Notes: generated by a model not told the origin, from the sequence alone. 64,000 bases of DNA from Flavobacterium odoriferum (GCF_025499515.1 NZ_JAMKFA010000002.1:1-64000), one strand, 5' to 3'. Positions 26,203 through 35,900 are shown, counted from the stretch's first letter. Translations and numbers: made by a program.

Positions 26203-27798
26203 ACCAAATTCTTGCTCCACATCCCAATTGGCTCTTACATCAACTTGCTTTTGAAAATAAACAATTTCTTCGGCTTGTTTTTTGGCTAAATAATCGCCTG
26301 TATCCCAAATTCCGTTGGCGTTATCGTCATAAATAACGCGTAAAGTGTACAATTTTGGCTCGATGGTTTCAAACATAAGTGAAGTTTCCTTAGATGAAGT
26401 CTGCGAATACAAAACTTCGCCTTTATCATCAAGAATTTCTAAAATTAATGGAAAACGTTTTGCACCAATTAAATTGACTTTTAAATTTCCATAATCGGAT
26501 AATAATCGCGTGCTAAAATCAAATTTTAGCGAATCGTTTGAAGTTTCGTAAAAATCTTTAATCGCTCCAGGTAAAATTTCCATCGAATATTTCTGATCTT
26601 CTTCTTTAGTAAAATCAAAAGCAATTTCTTGATTGAATTCGTCGTATTTAGAAGTGAATTTTACTAAAGTAGAGTCTTTTTTTCTGATAAAAATTTTTGA
26701 TTCGTCAATTGAATTTAAAGGTGTTTTTGTTTTTAGAACAAATGAATTTCTAAATGACAAAGTACTTCCAGTTTTATTTTCGATAGAAAGCGAATCGGCT
26801 TCTTTAAAATCTTTTAGTTTAGTGGTAAATTGTTTGTTATAGTTTCCGTTTTCAATCGAAATATCAAGAGAATCTGTAATTGCCAACGGGAAGAAAACTT
26901 GTAAACTATCTTTGCTTTTTTCAGTGAATTTAGTTAGTTTAATAGGAACTTCTTTTCCGTTATTTTTTGCTGTTACTTTTGTGTTTTTTGCATCACCAGA
27001 ATAACCTATAAACAATTTGTTATTGCTTTCCTGCGTTGTTTTTTCGACTTTAAATTTTGCTTTTTCAGCAAATAATTCCAATTCATACATTGTAGTTGTA
27101 GGAACTGTAATTGGTTCGTTAAAAAAGGCAATTTTATCACTTTTTGGATCAAATTTATTGTTTCCAGCTTTATCTTTTAATGCAATAATTTGATATTGAC
27201 CTTCTTTCAAATTTTCCAATGAAAATACTTTTAAGCTGTCTAATGTATTAGTAATGTATATTGGCGTTTCTTTATAAACAGTTGAATCAGTAAAAGTTTT
27301 TGCGTCATATAGTAAAACAGAAACAAAATTATCTGGCTTTTGATTGTAAGCATCTTTAATTTTTCCAACAACAGTTAACGAATCGATATAACTTCCGGTC
27401 GAAAACACATATTTGAATTGCGAATATGGATTATTCTCATTGTTATCTGAAATACTTTGTCCGAAATTGAAACTATAGGTTGTGTTTTCTTGTAAAGTAT
27501 CTAAAATTTTGATGGAAATAAATTTACTTGCGCTTCCTTGAGGTACAATTACTGGTTGTTTCTTCATTGGTGGCGAAATAATTAATTGTTTAGTGATGTC
27601 TTTCACTTTAATTAATTCGTTGAAATTGATTTTTATTTCATTTCCTTTAAAGTTGGTGCTAAAATTTTCAGGAAAACTTCCCACTATTTTTGGAGCTATC
27701 GTATCTTTTGGGCCACCTGTAATTGTCCCTCTTTTTGCACAACTTGTAAAAAATGAAGCAACAATAAATAGAACTGTTATATATTTTAATTTCGTCAT
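26194..27798 (-). CDS. Ig-like domain lipoprotein
   Basis: 534 residues from the ATG at 27798; the open frame extends 11 codons upstream but the signal peptide begins at MTKLKYITVLF. A lipobox ends at FTSC (Cys 18). The next segment KRGTITGGPKDTIAPKIVGSFPENFSTNF is characteristic of a conserved Bacteroidota outer-membrane-associated lipoprotein with an N-terminal SbsA-type Ig-like domain (INFNELIKVKD), followed by repeated beta-rich regions and a C-terminal DDNANGIWDTGDYL motif. The function is unknown. It follows comF with a 69-base gap on the same strand, so comF and this gene may be transcribed together. Confidence 0.8.
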   Translation of the reverse strand: MTKLKYITVLFIVASFFTSCAKRGTITGGPKDTIAPKIVGSFPENFSTNFKGNEIKINFNELIKVKDITKQLIISPPMKKQPVIVPQGSASKFISIKILDTLQENTTYSFNFGQSISDNNENNPYSQFKYVFSTGSYIDSLTVVGKIKDAYNQKPDNFVSVLLYDAKTFTDSTVYKETPIYITNTLDSLKVFSLENLKEGQYQIIALKDKAGNNKFDPKSDKIAFFNEPITVPTTTMYELELFAEKAKFKVEKTTQESNNKLFIGYSGDAKNTKVTAKNNGKEVPIKLTKFTEKSKDSLQVFFPLAITDSLDISIENGNYNKQFTTKLKDFKEADSLSIENKTGSTLSFRNSFVLKTKTPLNSIDESKIFIRKKDSTLVKFTSKYDEFNQEIAFDFTKEEDQKYSMEILPGAIKDFYETSNDSLKFDFSTRLLSDYGNLKVNLIGAKRFPLILEILDDKGEVLYSQTSSKETSLMFETIEPKLYTLRVIYDDNANGIWDTGDYLAKKQAEEIVYFQKQVDVRANWDVEQEFGLD

Positions 27799-27867
27799 TA
27801 GTAATAAAGTAAAGAAGTTACAAAATAACAACTATAATTGGTGCAAACATACAACTTTTAGTTATTT

Positions 27868-28551
27868 TTATGAATCAGTATACGCAATAGTAACGATACT
27901 GATTTTTGCATTTGGAATTTTTAATAACGCTTTTGCACATGCTTCTAATGTGGCACCAGAAGTAATTACATCGTCAACTAATAAAAAATGTTTGTCATAA
28001 TCTGCTTCAGTAAAAGTAACATCAAAAAGTGATTTTGTGACTTCATTTCGTTGTTCTTTGTTCTTTTTGGTTTGCGTTTTAGAATATAGATTTCTGAAAA
28101 GTAATTTGTCGTTATAATTAATATGAAGATTTTTCGAAAGTGCTTCACAAAATGTTGTAACCTGATTGTAACCGCGTTCTTGCAATCTTTTTTTGTGAAG
28201 TGGAACAGGTATAATTTCAGAGAAATCATGCTTTTTTGCTATTTCTTTTAAATCTTCTGCATACCAATTTCCTAAAAAGGTTCCTATTTCCTGATGTTTT
28301 CTGTATTTTAAATTGTGAATTAAGTTTTGAACAATTCCTTCTTTATGAAAAAACAACATTGACGCAGAAAATTCAACCGGAATTATGCCATAAAACTTTT
28401 TTGTTGTATAATTGTCTTTTAAATTATGATGTTGAGTAAGTGGCAAACCATGTCTGCATGTGGAGCAAATAATTGCTTCGTTTTTAAGCAGCAACGAATT
28501 GCAACCATTACACAATTTAGGAAAAAGTAAGTTTAACAGATTTTTTAGCAT
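27868..28551 (-). CDS. comF: ComF family phosphoribosyltransferase-like protein
   Basis: 227 residues. An N-terminal zinc-ribbon (CNGC near residue 15 and CSTC near residue 32) precedes a type I phosphoribosyltransferase domain. The domain has VPLHKKRLQERGYNQ near residue 110 and the PRPP-binding loop LLVDDVITSGATLEAC near residue 190. ComF is needed for DNA uptake during transformation in several bacteria and is linked to single-strand DNA handling; its enzymatic role is unclear. It is divergent from the anchored coiled-coil gene at 28615. Confidence 0.92.
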   Translation of the reverse strand: MLKNLLNLLFPKLCNGCNSLLLKNEAIICSTCRHGLPLTQHHNLKDNYTTKKFYGIIPVEFSASMLFFHKEGIVQNLIHNLKYRKHQEIGTFLGNWYAEDLKEIAKKHDFSEIIPVPLHKKRLQERGYNQVTTFCEALSKNLHINYNDKLLFRNLYSKTQTKKNKEQRNEVTKSLFDVTFTEADYDKHFLLVDDVITSGATLEACAKALLKIPNAKISIVTIAYTDS

Positions 28552-28614
28552 TTCGTCGATTTATTAAGCTAAAATTAACAGATTTGTATAAATTTATAAA
28601 AAAGTATAAAACAA

Positions 28615-29403
28615 ATGGCAATAAAAAAGAATAAAATTAAAAAAATTAGCATCCTTATTTTGATGCTACTTTTATTGTTTTTTAGTGTCAAGTATTATAA
28701 AGTTAAAGGAGAATTTGCTCAATTCAAAGAAACTTCTGAATTAGAAGTAGAAATTTTAGAAAGTCAATTAGGTGAAATCCTACATAAATATGACTCGTTG
28801 AGTGAAGAATCTAAACGCAATGCAGAATTAGTGGCGTTAAATGTTGATGTGCGTTCTCTTAACGATGAATCTTCAAATCAAACAAAAATTGATGTTACTT
28901 CTGTAGATGATTCTATTGTATATTATGCTAAGCGTGCTCAAGAATTAAATGCACAAATTGCACAAAAAAACCAAGCAATCACAAAAGATTCCAAGCAAGT
29001 TAATCCAAGTAATCCATATCGTCTATCTGCTGCAAATATTAATGCTAAAGGGGTGAAAATTTATTCAGATTTGTATAAATCTTCCAATTCTCAAATTCAA
29101 CAGTTAAGAGTTTGTTATACTTTACAAAAAAATGAGGTTTTAAAATCGGGTTCAAGAAAAATATACATTCAAGTTGTAAATCCTAAAAACCAAATTATCT
29201 CGAAAGGAAATGCATATGTTGAAAATGCTTCGGGAGAAAAACTACAATTTAGTGCACTTTCTGAAGTAAATTACAACAAAAAAGACACTGACGTTTGTGC
29301 TTATGTAGATTTAGAGCAAAGTAAAACTGTAAAAGGGAATTACATCATTAACATATATAGCGATTTCTCAAAAATTGGCTCTACAATTTTCGAATACAAA
29401 TAA
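28615..29403 (+). CDS. Membrane-anchored coiled-coil protein of unknown function
   Basis: 262 residues. A single N-terminal membrane segment (about residues 10-25, ISILILMLLLLFFSV) is preceded by a lysine-rich start, giving an anchored periplasmic topology. A heptad-like region (about 30-62, FKETSELEVEILESQLGEIL) and a second one (about 100-125, AKRAQELNAQIAQKNQAI) suggest coiled coils. The C-terminal half (about 135-262) looks beta-rich, with QLRVCYTLQKNEVLKSGSRK. I do not recognise a named family. It lies 60 bases before glyS, which has its own -7 element. Confidence 0.65.
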   Translation: MAIKKNKIKKISILILMLLLLFFSVKYYKVKGEFAQFKETSELEVEILESQLGEILHKYDSLSEESKRNAELVALNVDVRSLNDESSNQTKIDVTSVDDSIVYYAKRAQELNAQIAQKNQAITKDSKQVNPSNPYRLSAANINAKGVKIYSDLYKSSNSQIQQLRVCYTLQKNEVLKSGSRKIYIQVVNPKNQIISKGNAYVENASGEKLQFSALSEVNYNKKDTDVCAYVDLEQSKTVKGNYIINIYSDFSKIGSTIFEYK

Positions 29404-29450
29404 TTTGTATTTAATTCTTTAAAAACTTTTCTTTATTCCATTCCTATTTT

Positions 29451-29458
29451 TACTTTTG
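29451..29458 (+). promoter_or_regulatory. Candidate -7 element of glyS, leaderless geometry
   Basis: TACTTTTG ends only 4 bases before the ATG at 29463, so the transcript would begin at or next to the start codon. No TTG lies 17-23 bases upstream. Confidence 0.55.
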
Positions 29459-29462
29459 CACT

Positions 29463-31004
29463 ATGGCAAAACAAGATGATATTTTCAAAAATGTAGTTTC
29501 GCATGCAAAAGAGTACGGATTCATATTCCCGTCTAGCGAAATTTACGACGGTTTAAGCGCAGTATATGACTACGCTCAAAATGGTGTGGAGTTAAAAAAG
29601 AACATCCGTGAATACTGGTGGCAATCTATGGTGCAAATGCACGAAAATATTGTAGGATTAGACGCTGCAATTTTAATGCATCCAACCACTTGGAAAGCTT
29701 CTGGACACGTTGATGCTTTTAACGATCCATTAATCGATAATAAAGATTCTAAAAAAAGATACCGTGCTGATGTTTTAATTGAGGATTATGCCGAAAAATT
29801 AAATCAAAAAGCACAAAAAGAAATTGACAAAGCACGTGAACGTTTTGGCGCTTCATTTGATGAAGAGCAATACAAAACAACGAATCCTCGTGTGATGGAA
29901 TATTTGTCTAAAAAGAAAGAAATTCTAGAAAGAATGGCTCGCTCTTTAGAGACAGAAAACCTTGCTGATGTTAAAGCTTTAATCGAAGAATTAGAAATTG
30001 CTTGTCCAGAAAGCGGTTCAAAAAACTGGACCGATGTGAAGCAATTCAACTTAATGTTCGGAACTAAATTAGGGGCTTCTGCTGAAAATGCAATGGATTT
30101 ATACCTTCGTCCAGAAACGGCTCAAGGTATTTTCGTAAACTTCTTAAACGTTCAAAAAACGGGTCGTATGAAAATTCCTTTTGGAATTGCTCAAACGGGT
30201 AAAGCGTTTAGAAACGAAATCGTAGCAAGACAATTTATTTTCCGTATGCGTGAATTTGAACAAATGGAAATGCAGTTTTTCGTTAAACCAGGTGAAGAAA
30301 TGAAATGGTACGAATACTGGAAAACAACTCGTTTAAATTGGCATTTATCGCTTGGTTTAGGAAAGGAAAATTATCGTTTCCATGACCACGAAAAATTAGC
30401 ACATTATGCCAACGCTGCTGCAGATATCGAATTCAATTTCCCATTCGGATTCAAGGAATTAGAAGGAATTCACTCAAGAACTGATTTCGATTTGAAAGCA
30501 CACGAACAATTCTCAGGTAAAAAATTACAATATTTTGATAACGATACCAATTCAAACTACACACCTTATGTAGTGGAAACTTCGGTTGGTTTAGACAGAA
30601 TGTTCTTGGCGGTTTTCTCAAACTCGTTACAAGAAGAAGTATTAGAAGATGGTTCTACAAGAACAGTTTTACGTTTACCTTCGGTATTAGCGCCAACTAA
30701 AGCCGCTGTTTTACCATTGGTTAAAAAAGACGGTTTGCCAGAAATAGCACGTAAAATTATCGATGATTTAAAATGGGATTTCAACGTAGCGTATGATGAA
30801 AAAGACGCCGTAGGAAGACGTTACAGAAGACAAGATGCTTTAGGAACGCCATTCTGTATCACAGTAGACCATCAAACATTAGAAAATGAAACGGTAACCA
30901 TCCGTCACAGAGATACAATGCAACAAGATAGAGTGAAAATTTCTGAATTACGCGATATCATCAACAACGAAGTTTCGATGAGAAACTGGTTGATGAAAAT
31001 GTAA
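29463..31004 (+). CDS. glyS: Glycine--tRNA ligase (homodimeric class II)
   Basis: 513 residues, the single-chain alpha2-type enzyme found in Bacteroidota, Gram-positives and eukaryotes. It charges tRNA-Gly. Class II motifs are visible: an N-terminal FIFPSSEIYDGLSAVYDYA, motif 2 FRNEIVARQFIFRMREFEQME near residue 260 in two parts, YVVETSVGLDRMFLAV (motif 3) near residue 372, and the anticodon-binding domain from APTKAAVLPL onward, with GRRYRRQDALGTPFC. A conserved insertion (about 80-190) carries IACPESGSKNW. An intrinsic terminator follows at 31043-31080. Confidence 0.96.
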   Translation: MAKQDDIFKNVVSHAKEYGFIFPSSEIYDGLSAVYDYAQNGVELKKNIREYWWQSMVQMHENIVGLDAAILMHPTTWKASGHVDAFNDPLIDNKDSKKRYRADVLIEDYAEKLNQKAQKEIDKARERFGASFDEEQYKTTNPRVMEYLSKKKEILERMARSLETENLADVKALIEELEIACPESGSKNWTDVKQFNLMFGTKLGASAENAMDLYLRPETAQGIFVNFLNVQKTGRMKIPFGIAQTGKAFRNEIVARQFIFRMREFEQMEMQFFVKPGEEMKWYEYWKTTRLNWHLSLGLGKENYRFHDHEKLAHYANAAADIEFNFPFGFKELEGIHSRTDFDLKAHEQFSGKKLQYFDNDTNSNYTPYVVETSVGLDRMFLAVFSNSLQEEVLEDGSTRTVLRLPSVLAPTKAAVLPLVKKDGLPEIARKIIDDLKWDFNVAYDEKDAVGRRYRRQDALGTPFCITVDHQTLENETVTIRHRDTMQQDRVKISELRDIINNEVSMRNWLMKM

Positions 31005-31008
31005 TTTG

Positions 31009-31040
31009 AAAGTACAAAGTACGAAGTTAAAGTTACAAAG
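31009..31040. repeat. Quasi-periodic GTACAAAGTACGAAGTTA-type spacer
   Basis: Short related units AAAGTACAAAGTACGAAGTT and AAAGTTACAAAGT lie between the glyS stop and its terminator. They look like the other quasi-periodic spacers of this window but have their own unit sequence. Confidence 0.5.
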
Positions 31041-31042
31041 TA

Positions 31043-31080
31043 AAAAACCTCAAATTTCATTTGAAATTTGAGGTTTTTAT
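31043..31080. terminator. Bidirectional intrinsic terminator between glyS and thiL
   Basis: AAAAACCTCAAATTTC pairs with GAAATTTGAGGTTTTT in a long perfect stem with a 4-base loop (31059-31062). T-rich tails exist on both strands, so it can end both converging transcripts. Confidence 0.88.
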
Positions 31081-31106
31081 ATTTTCTAAATTAAGAATTC
31101 TAAATT

Positions 31107-32153
31107 CTAACTTTCAAGAGCATTCCAGCCTCTAGCTTTCAATTCAATTTTAGTATTTGCTCTTGTGATTAAATGATTTCCTTCGGTAGCGGCAACTATG
31201 TGTCCGATTACGGTGAAATTTGGATTCCCTTTGATTTTATCAAAATCTTCCATTTTAATGGTGAAAAGCAATTCGTAATCTTCGCCACCGCTTAACGCTA
31301 CAGTTGTGATGTCCAAATTAAATTCTTCACACACACTAATCAACTGTGGGTCAACCGGAATTTTCTCTTCGTATAAATTACAACCTACATTACTTTGTTT
31401 GCACAAATGTAAAATCTCCGATGACAAACCATCCGAAATATCAATCATAGCGGTTGGTTTTATTTCTAATTTTTTTAATAATTCTTTAATGTCGTTACGT
31501 GCTTCTGGTTTTAACTGACGCTCGATTAAATACGTGTAATCGTCTAAAACTGGTTGGTTGTTTGGATTTACCTGGAATACTTGTTTTTCACGTTCCAAAA
31601 CTTGCAATCCCATATAAGCAGCTCCAATGTCTCCAGAAACTACTAATAAATCGTTTTCTTTTGCGCCGTTTCTATATACGATATCTTCTAAATTCGCTTC
31701 TCCGATAGCGGTAATGCTAATAATTAATCCTTTTTGAGAAGAAGTCGTATCGCCGCCAATTACATCTACATTGTAAATTTTAGAAGCTAACGTAATGCCT
31801 TCAAATAACTCTTCCAAAGCTTCCAAAGGAAAACGATTCGAAACTGCTACCGAAACTGTAATTTGAGTCGGAGTAGCATTCATGGCACAAATATCAGACA
31901 CATTGGCAACAACGGCTTTGTATCCTAAATGTTTTAAAGGCATGTAAGCCAAATCAAAATGAACGCCTTCTACTAATAAATCGGTGGAAATTACGGCTTT
32001 TTTATCGCCAAAATCTAATACTGCAGCATCGTCACCAATGCTTTTAAGTGTAGACTCGTGAGTAATACTAAAATTTTTAGTTAAGTGTTCAATTAAGCCA
32101 AATTCGCCTAATTGCGATAAACTGGTTCTTGATTGGTCTTTATTTTCTAGCAT
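31107..32153 (-). CDS. thiL: Thiamine-monophosphate kinase
   Basis: 348 residues. ThiL phosphorylates thiamine monophosphate to the active diphosphate. It belongs to the PurM-like ATP-binding superfamily: LGEFGLIEHLTKNF at the N-terminus, GDDAAVLDFGDKKAVISTD near residue 41, DLLVEGVHFDLAYMPLKHLG, NVSDICAMNATP, GGDTTSSQ near residue 139, and the late DISDGLSSEILHLC and ALSGGEDYELLF. It stands alone with a promoter at 32168-32195; no other thiamine genes and no TPP riboswitch are seen here. Confidence 0.94.
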   Translation of the reverse strand: MLENKDQSRTSLSQLGEFGLIEHLTKNFSITHESTLKSIGDDAAVLDFGDKKAVISTDLLVEGVHFDLAYMPLKHLGYKAVVANVSDICAMNATPTQITVSVAVSNRFPLEALEELFEGITLASKIYNVDVIGGDTTSSQKGLIISITAIGEANLEDIVYRNGAKENDLLVVSGDIGAAYMGLQVLEREKQVFQVNPNNQPVLDDYTYLIERQLKPEARNDIKELLKKLEIKPTAMIDISDGLSSEILHLCKQSNVGCNLYEEKIPVDPQLISVCEEFNLDITTVALSGGEDYELLFTIKMEDFDKIKGNPNFTVIGHIVAATEGNHLITRANTKIELKARGWNALES

Positions 32154-32167
32154 GGATTATTTTTTTG

Positions 32168-32195
32168 CAAAAGTACGATTTTATTGTGATACAAA
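32168..32195 (-). promoter_or_regulatory. Promoter of thiL
   Basis: On the minus strand TTTG (32195-32192), 16 bases, TACTTTTG (32175-32168), then 14 bases to the ATG at 32153. The upstream side is occupied by the CTTTGCG repeat. Confidence 0.65.
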
Positions 32196-32200
32196 TGTTT

Positions 32201-32243
32201 TAACGCAAAGCCACGCAAAGTTTTTTCGCAAAGAATCGCAAAG
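32201..32243 (-). repeat. CTTTGCG-type quasi-periodic intergenic element, copy 2
   Basis: On the minus strand: CTTTGCG, AT, TCTTTGCG, A6, CTTTGCG, TGG, CTTTGCG, TTAAAA. The arrangement matches 13496-13536 nearly base for base across the CTTYGCG-A6-CTTTGCG-N2-3-CTTTGCG core. Beyond it (32251-32318) lies a CTATGTG/CTGTGTG stretch of another style. Confidence 0.75.
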
Positions 32244-32322
32244 TTTTCTAAACCACATAAGGGACATAACTATATCTATGTGAAACGCTGTGTTGACTTC
32301 TTGTGGCTCTGTGTAACAACTC

Positions 32323-32352
32323 CCCACTTCTAACTCCCCACTTCCAACTCTT
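32323..32352 (-). repeat. 15-base tandem repeat overlapping the recX 3' end
   Basis: Read on the minus strand the unit is GAAGTGGGGAGTT with a 2-base link, present twice in a row, preceded by GAGTTG. The last codons of recX (ELEVGS, stop) are written in this repeat. Confidence 0.7.
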
Positions 32353-32815
32353 TTAGCTTCTCATAAATTAAACTCGTTTCATAGCCTTTACGAAGCAAGA
32401 AATCGACGAACTTTTTGTTTTTTTTTGGACCTTTTCGTTCGGTGATGTTGTTCCAATGTTTTTCGGCTAATTGGTGGAAGTTTTCTAAATACGTGGCTTC
32501 AGGAATTTCTTTTAAAGCAATTGTGATGATGCGTGAAGAGATATTTCGAAATTTCAGTTCGTTTACAATGCGGTTTTTACCCCAAAATTTATAATTATGC
32601 TTGCCACGAACAAAACTTTGCGCAAAACGTTCTTCATTAATGAAATTATTTTCGATAAGATAGATTAAAATTTGTTCTTTTTCTGCAGCAGAAATTTTAA
32701 ACGAATACAATTTTTCCTCTACTTCTTTGTAACAGCGTTCTTGATAAGCGCAGTAATATTCTAACTTTCCTTGTATTTGTTGAATAGATAGGGCTTCAGC
32801 GTTTTTGTTTTCCAA
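32330..32815 (-). CDS. recX: Regulatory protein RecX
   Basis: 161 residues. RecX binds RecA filaments and limits recombination. The chain has the triple three-helix pattern of the family: LEYYCAYQERCYKEVEEKL (first repeat), ILIYLIENNFINEERFAQSFVRGK (second, in two parts), KFWGKNRIVNELKFRNIS, and a C-terminal RKGYETSLIYEKLKEL. The only usable start is TTG at 32815: the frame is closed by a stop shortly upstream and has no ATG in its first half. A TATTTTTG element at 32848-32855 (minus strand) is a possible -7 box. The gene is not linked to recA here. The final residues are encoded by an intergenic-type tandem repeat. Confidence 0.9.
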   Translation of the reverse strand: MENKNAEALSIQQIQGKLEYYCAYQERCYKEVEEKLYSFKISAAEKEQILIYLIENNFINEERFAQSFVRGKHNYKFWGKNRIVNELKFRNISSRIITIALKEIPEATYLENFHQLAEKHWNNITERKGPKKNKKFVDFLLRKGYETSLIYEKLKELEVGS

Positions 32816-32887
32816 TTTCTTAACGATTTCTTAAGCAAGATTATTAGCAAAAATACTGATAATCAAATAAATTTGCATAAATTTGTC

Positions 32888-32916
32888 GGCTTTTTTTATG
32901 TCAAAAGCCATTTTTT
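32888..32916 (+). other. Terminator-like hairpin in the leader of the T9SS cargo gene
   Basis: GGCTTTT (32888-32894) pairs with AAAAGCC (32903-32909), followed by A and six T. Candidate -7 boxes TAAATTTG lie at 32868-32875 and 32878-32885. From the first one the hairpin would be inside the transcript, 15-40 bases before the ATG. Confidence 0.45.
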
Positions 32917-32930
32917 AACTACCCCTGTTT

Positions 32931-35900
32931 ATGAAAATTATGAAATTAAAATTATTTATTGTTGCGTTATTTTGCTCTGTTTTAGGATGGGGACAGACTA
33001 CAATTTTTCAATTCGATTTTGAAGGAGGAACTACTCCTTCGGTAGATAATGCTGTTGGTACTCCAGCTTATTCGGTTATTGGCACACTAACATCTGCAAC
33101 AGGTACATGTAATGGCGCAGGCTCTGTAACTCATTCAGCATGGAACACAAATGATGGTTATAGATTTACAGTTAATACTACAGGATACAATACTTTGAAC
33201 TTTTCATATGTTGAAAGAGCATCAAATACAGCAATTTCCACTTTTTTAGTTAGAGCAAGTACGGATGGTTCTACTTGGACTACTATTAGAAGTTCTTACA
33301 CGCCTGGCACTTCATGTACAGCTTCTGGTTTAATTGCTTTGCCAGTAGCTTTTGATAATCAATCGAATGTTTTTATAGAAATATTTAAGAATGTAAATGC
33401 AGGAAACTCTGGAAATAATTTCAGAATAGACGATGTTACATTAACAGGGAATGTTTTGTCCTCAAACACCATCACGACAACTACTCCAATTGTAGGTAGT
33501 CCGTTTTGTGTAACGGCTTCAGCTGGAGTATCGGTTTCAGTGCCTTTTACAAGTTCAGGAACTTTTACAAGTAATACATATACCGCACAATTATCAAACG
33601 CTGCAGGAAGTTTTGCTTCTCCAGTAAACATAGGAACACTTGTAAGTGATGCTAATAGCGGTACAATTTCGGCAACAATACCGGCAAATACTGCAACTGG
33701 AACGGGTTATTTAATTAGAGTTGTCTCTAACGGACCAGCAGTAACAGGTTCAAATACGGCTGCTTTTACGATAAATTTAGCTAACAATAGTATAGCTCCA
33801 GTAGCCACTCAAAATATTTTTGAAAGTACAAATGGTACTACCTTAACAGTAACAGAAACATCAACACCATCTTCAAGACAATGGTATTATGCAACAGTTA
33901 GTGGCGGACCGTATACTAATTTAATCGGGGGTGCAACAGGAACTACTTATGTGCCTAACTTTGCTACTGCAGGAACTTATTACGTAGTTTGTGTTTCTAC
34001 TTTTGCTTGTGGAACTATAACTTCAAATCAAGTTCAAATCAATGTAACGGCTGCTCCAACAGGTTGTACCGATTTGTTTATTTCAGAATATATAGAAGGA
34101 AGTGGTAATAATAAAGCTATTGAAATTTATAATCCAACAGCAGCGCCAATTAATTTAGCTACTTACGATTTAGCCTATTATTTTAATGGAAGTGCTACTG
34201 TATCTGGAACATTTGCGTTAACAGGAACAATTCCTGCTTATGGTACCCATGTTGTTAGTAATTCAGGAGCATCTGCTGCAATTTTAGCATTGTCAAACCA
34301 AACTACAGGAGGAATGACTTTTAATGGAGATGATGCTATTGCTTTAAGAAAAGCAGGAGTAAACATCGATATTATTGGACAAATAGGTACTGATCCAGGA
34401 ACACAATGGGGTGCAGGAAATCAATCAACGGAAGATAATACCATAATAAGAAACTTTGCAATTCAAATAGGAGATGCTAATGGAGCAGATGCTTTTAATC
34501 CAGCAACAGAATGGACAGGTTTTGCAATGGATTATATTTCAGATTTAGGGACTCATGCTAACTCATGTGCACCACCAATGCCTGAAATAAATGTACAAGG
34601 AAATTCAATTACGATTCTTGATGGCGATACTACTCCAATTGTAGGTGATGATACTAATTTTGGTTCGGCTGACATTGCAGGCGGAACAATTGTAAAAACA
34701 TTTACTATTCAGAATACAGGAACTGCTATTTTGAATATTGGTGCGATTTCGTTTACTGGTACTCATGGTACTAATTTCATAGTAACAACTCCGCCATCAG
34801 CAACTGTTGCTATTGGAGGTTCAACAACGTTTCAAGTAACTTTTGATCCAACAATTGTAGGTGCTCATAATGCTGAGATATCAATTGTGAATGATGATGT
34901 AAATGAAAATCCATATAACTTTGCAATCACAGGAAATGGATTTGCAACACCTAATATTGTGTTGAGTTCTTCTAATCCTGCTGTTGCAGCATCTAACATA
35001 ACACAAGGAACTACAAATAACGTTATTTACGCATTTAACTTAGCAGTAACTAATGCTGACGCTACTTTAAATAATGTAGTTTTTAATACTTCGGGAAGTT
35101 ATGCGGCTTCAAATATTACAAACTTTAAATTGTGGTATTCAACAGATGCGACTTTTAATAGTGCAACTGATACAACTTTAGATAACGAAACAGCTGCTTT
35201 AGGAACTGGAGCACACACTTTTACTGGTTTTACAAGATTAATTACAAACGGTAGCACAGGATACTTTTTTATTACAACAGATATTCCATGTACTTCAACA
35301 GCTGGAAATACAATTGTTGTAGACGCTATTACAACAGCAGATTTAACATTTGTGTTAGGGAATAAATCGGGAACAGCTTTTGCTAGTGGAACACATACAA
35401 TTCAAAGTGCTATTCCAAATAATGTAACAGGAGCAGTTACTTCTGTATGTGAAAATGGTACCGCAACAATTAGCTGGACAGCTCCAGCAGGATGTAGTGA
35501 CAATGTATTGGTGTTTGCTACTAACGGAACGTTTACTGCTGCAATTCCTACAGGGAATGGTGGTACTTATACTGATAATGCTGTTTTTGGTTCAGGAACA
35601 GCTTTCGATGGTGGGTTTACTGTTTTTAAAGGAACAGGTACATCTGTAACAGTGACTGGATTGACAAATGGAACAACATACAGATTTAAAATTTTTACTA
35701 GAAACGATTTAAATTGGAGTAATGGTGTAGAAGTAAGTTGTACACCAACTTTAGCATATTGTGCTTCAGGCGCTACTAATACAGCTGATTCTGAAATTGA
35801 AAATGTTACGTTAGTAGGATATTCTACTACAATTTCAAATAATACAACAAATGCTTGTACTACAGGTGTAAATAATTACACAGCCATGAGTGCTGATTTA

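Noticed and set aside
27593..28000. A 135-codon plus-strand frame across the comF/Ig-lipoprotein junction.
   Set aside because: Antisense to two genes with clear family motifs (lipobox and PRPP loop), and its translation has no family resemblance.
31107..32300. Possible TPP riboswitch upstream of thiL.
   Set aside because: The upstream space is filled by a normal promoter and quasi-periodic repeats; no conserved riboswitch core is visible.
32201..32352. Possible CRISPR-like array because of repeated CGCAAAG units.
   Set aside because: Units are only 7-8 bases, spacing is irregular and very short, and there are no cas genes.
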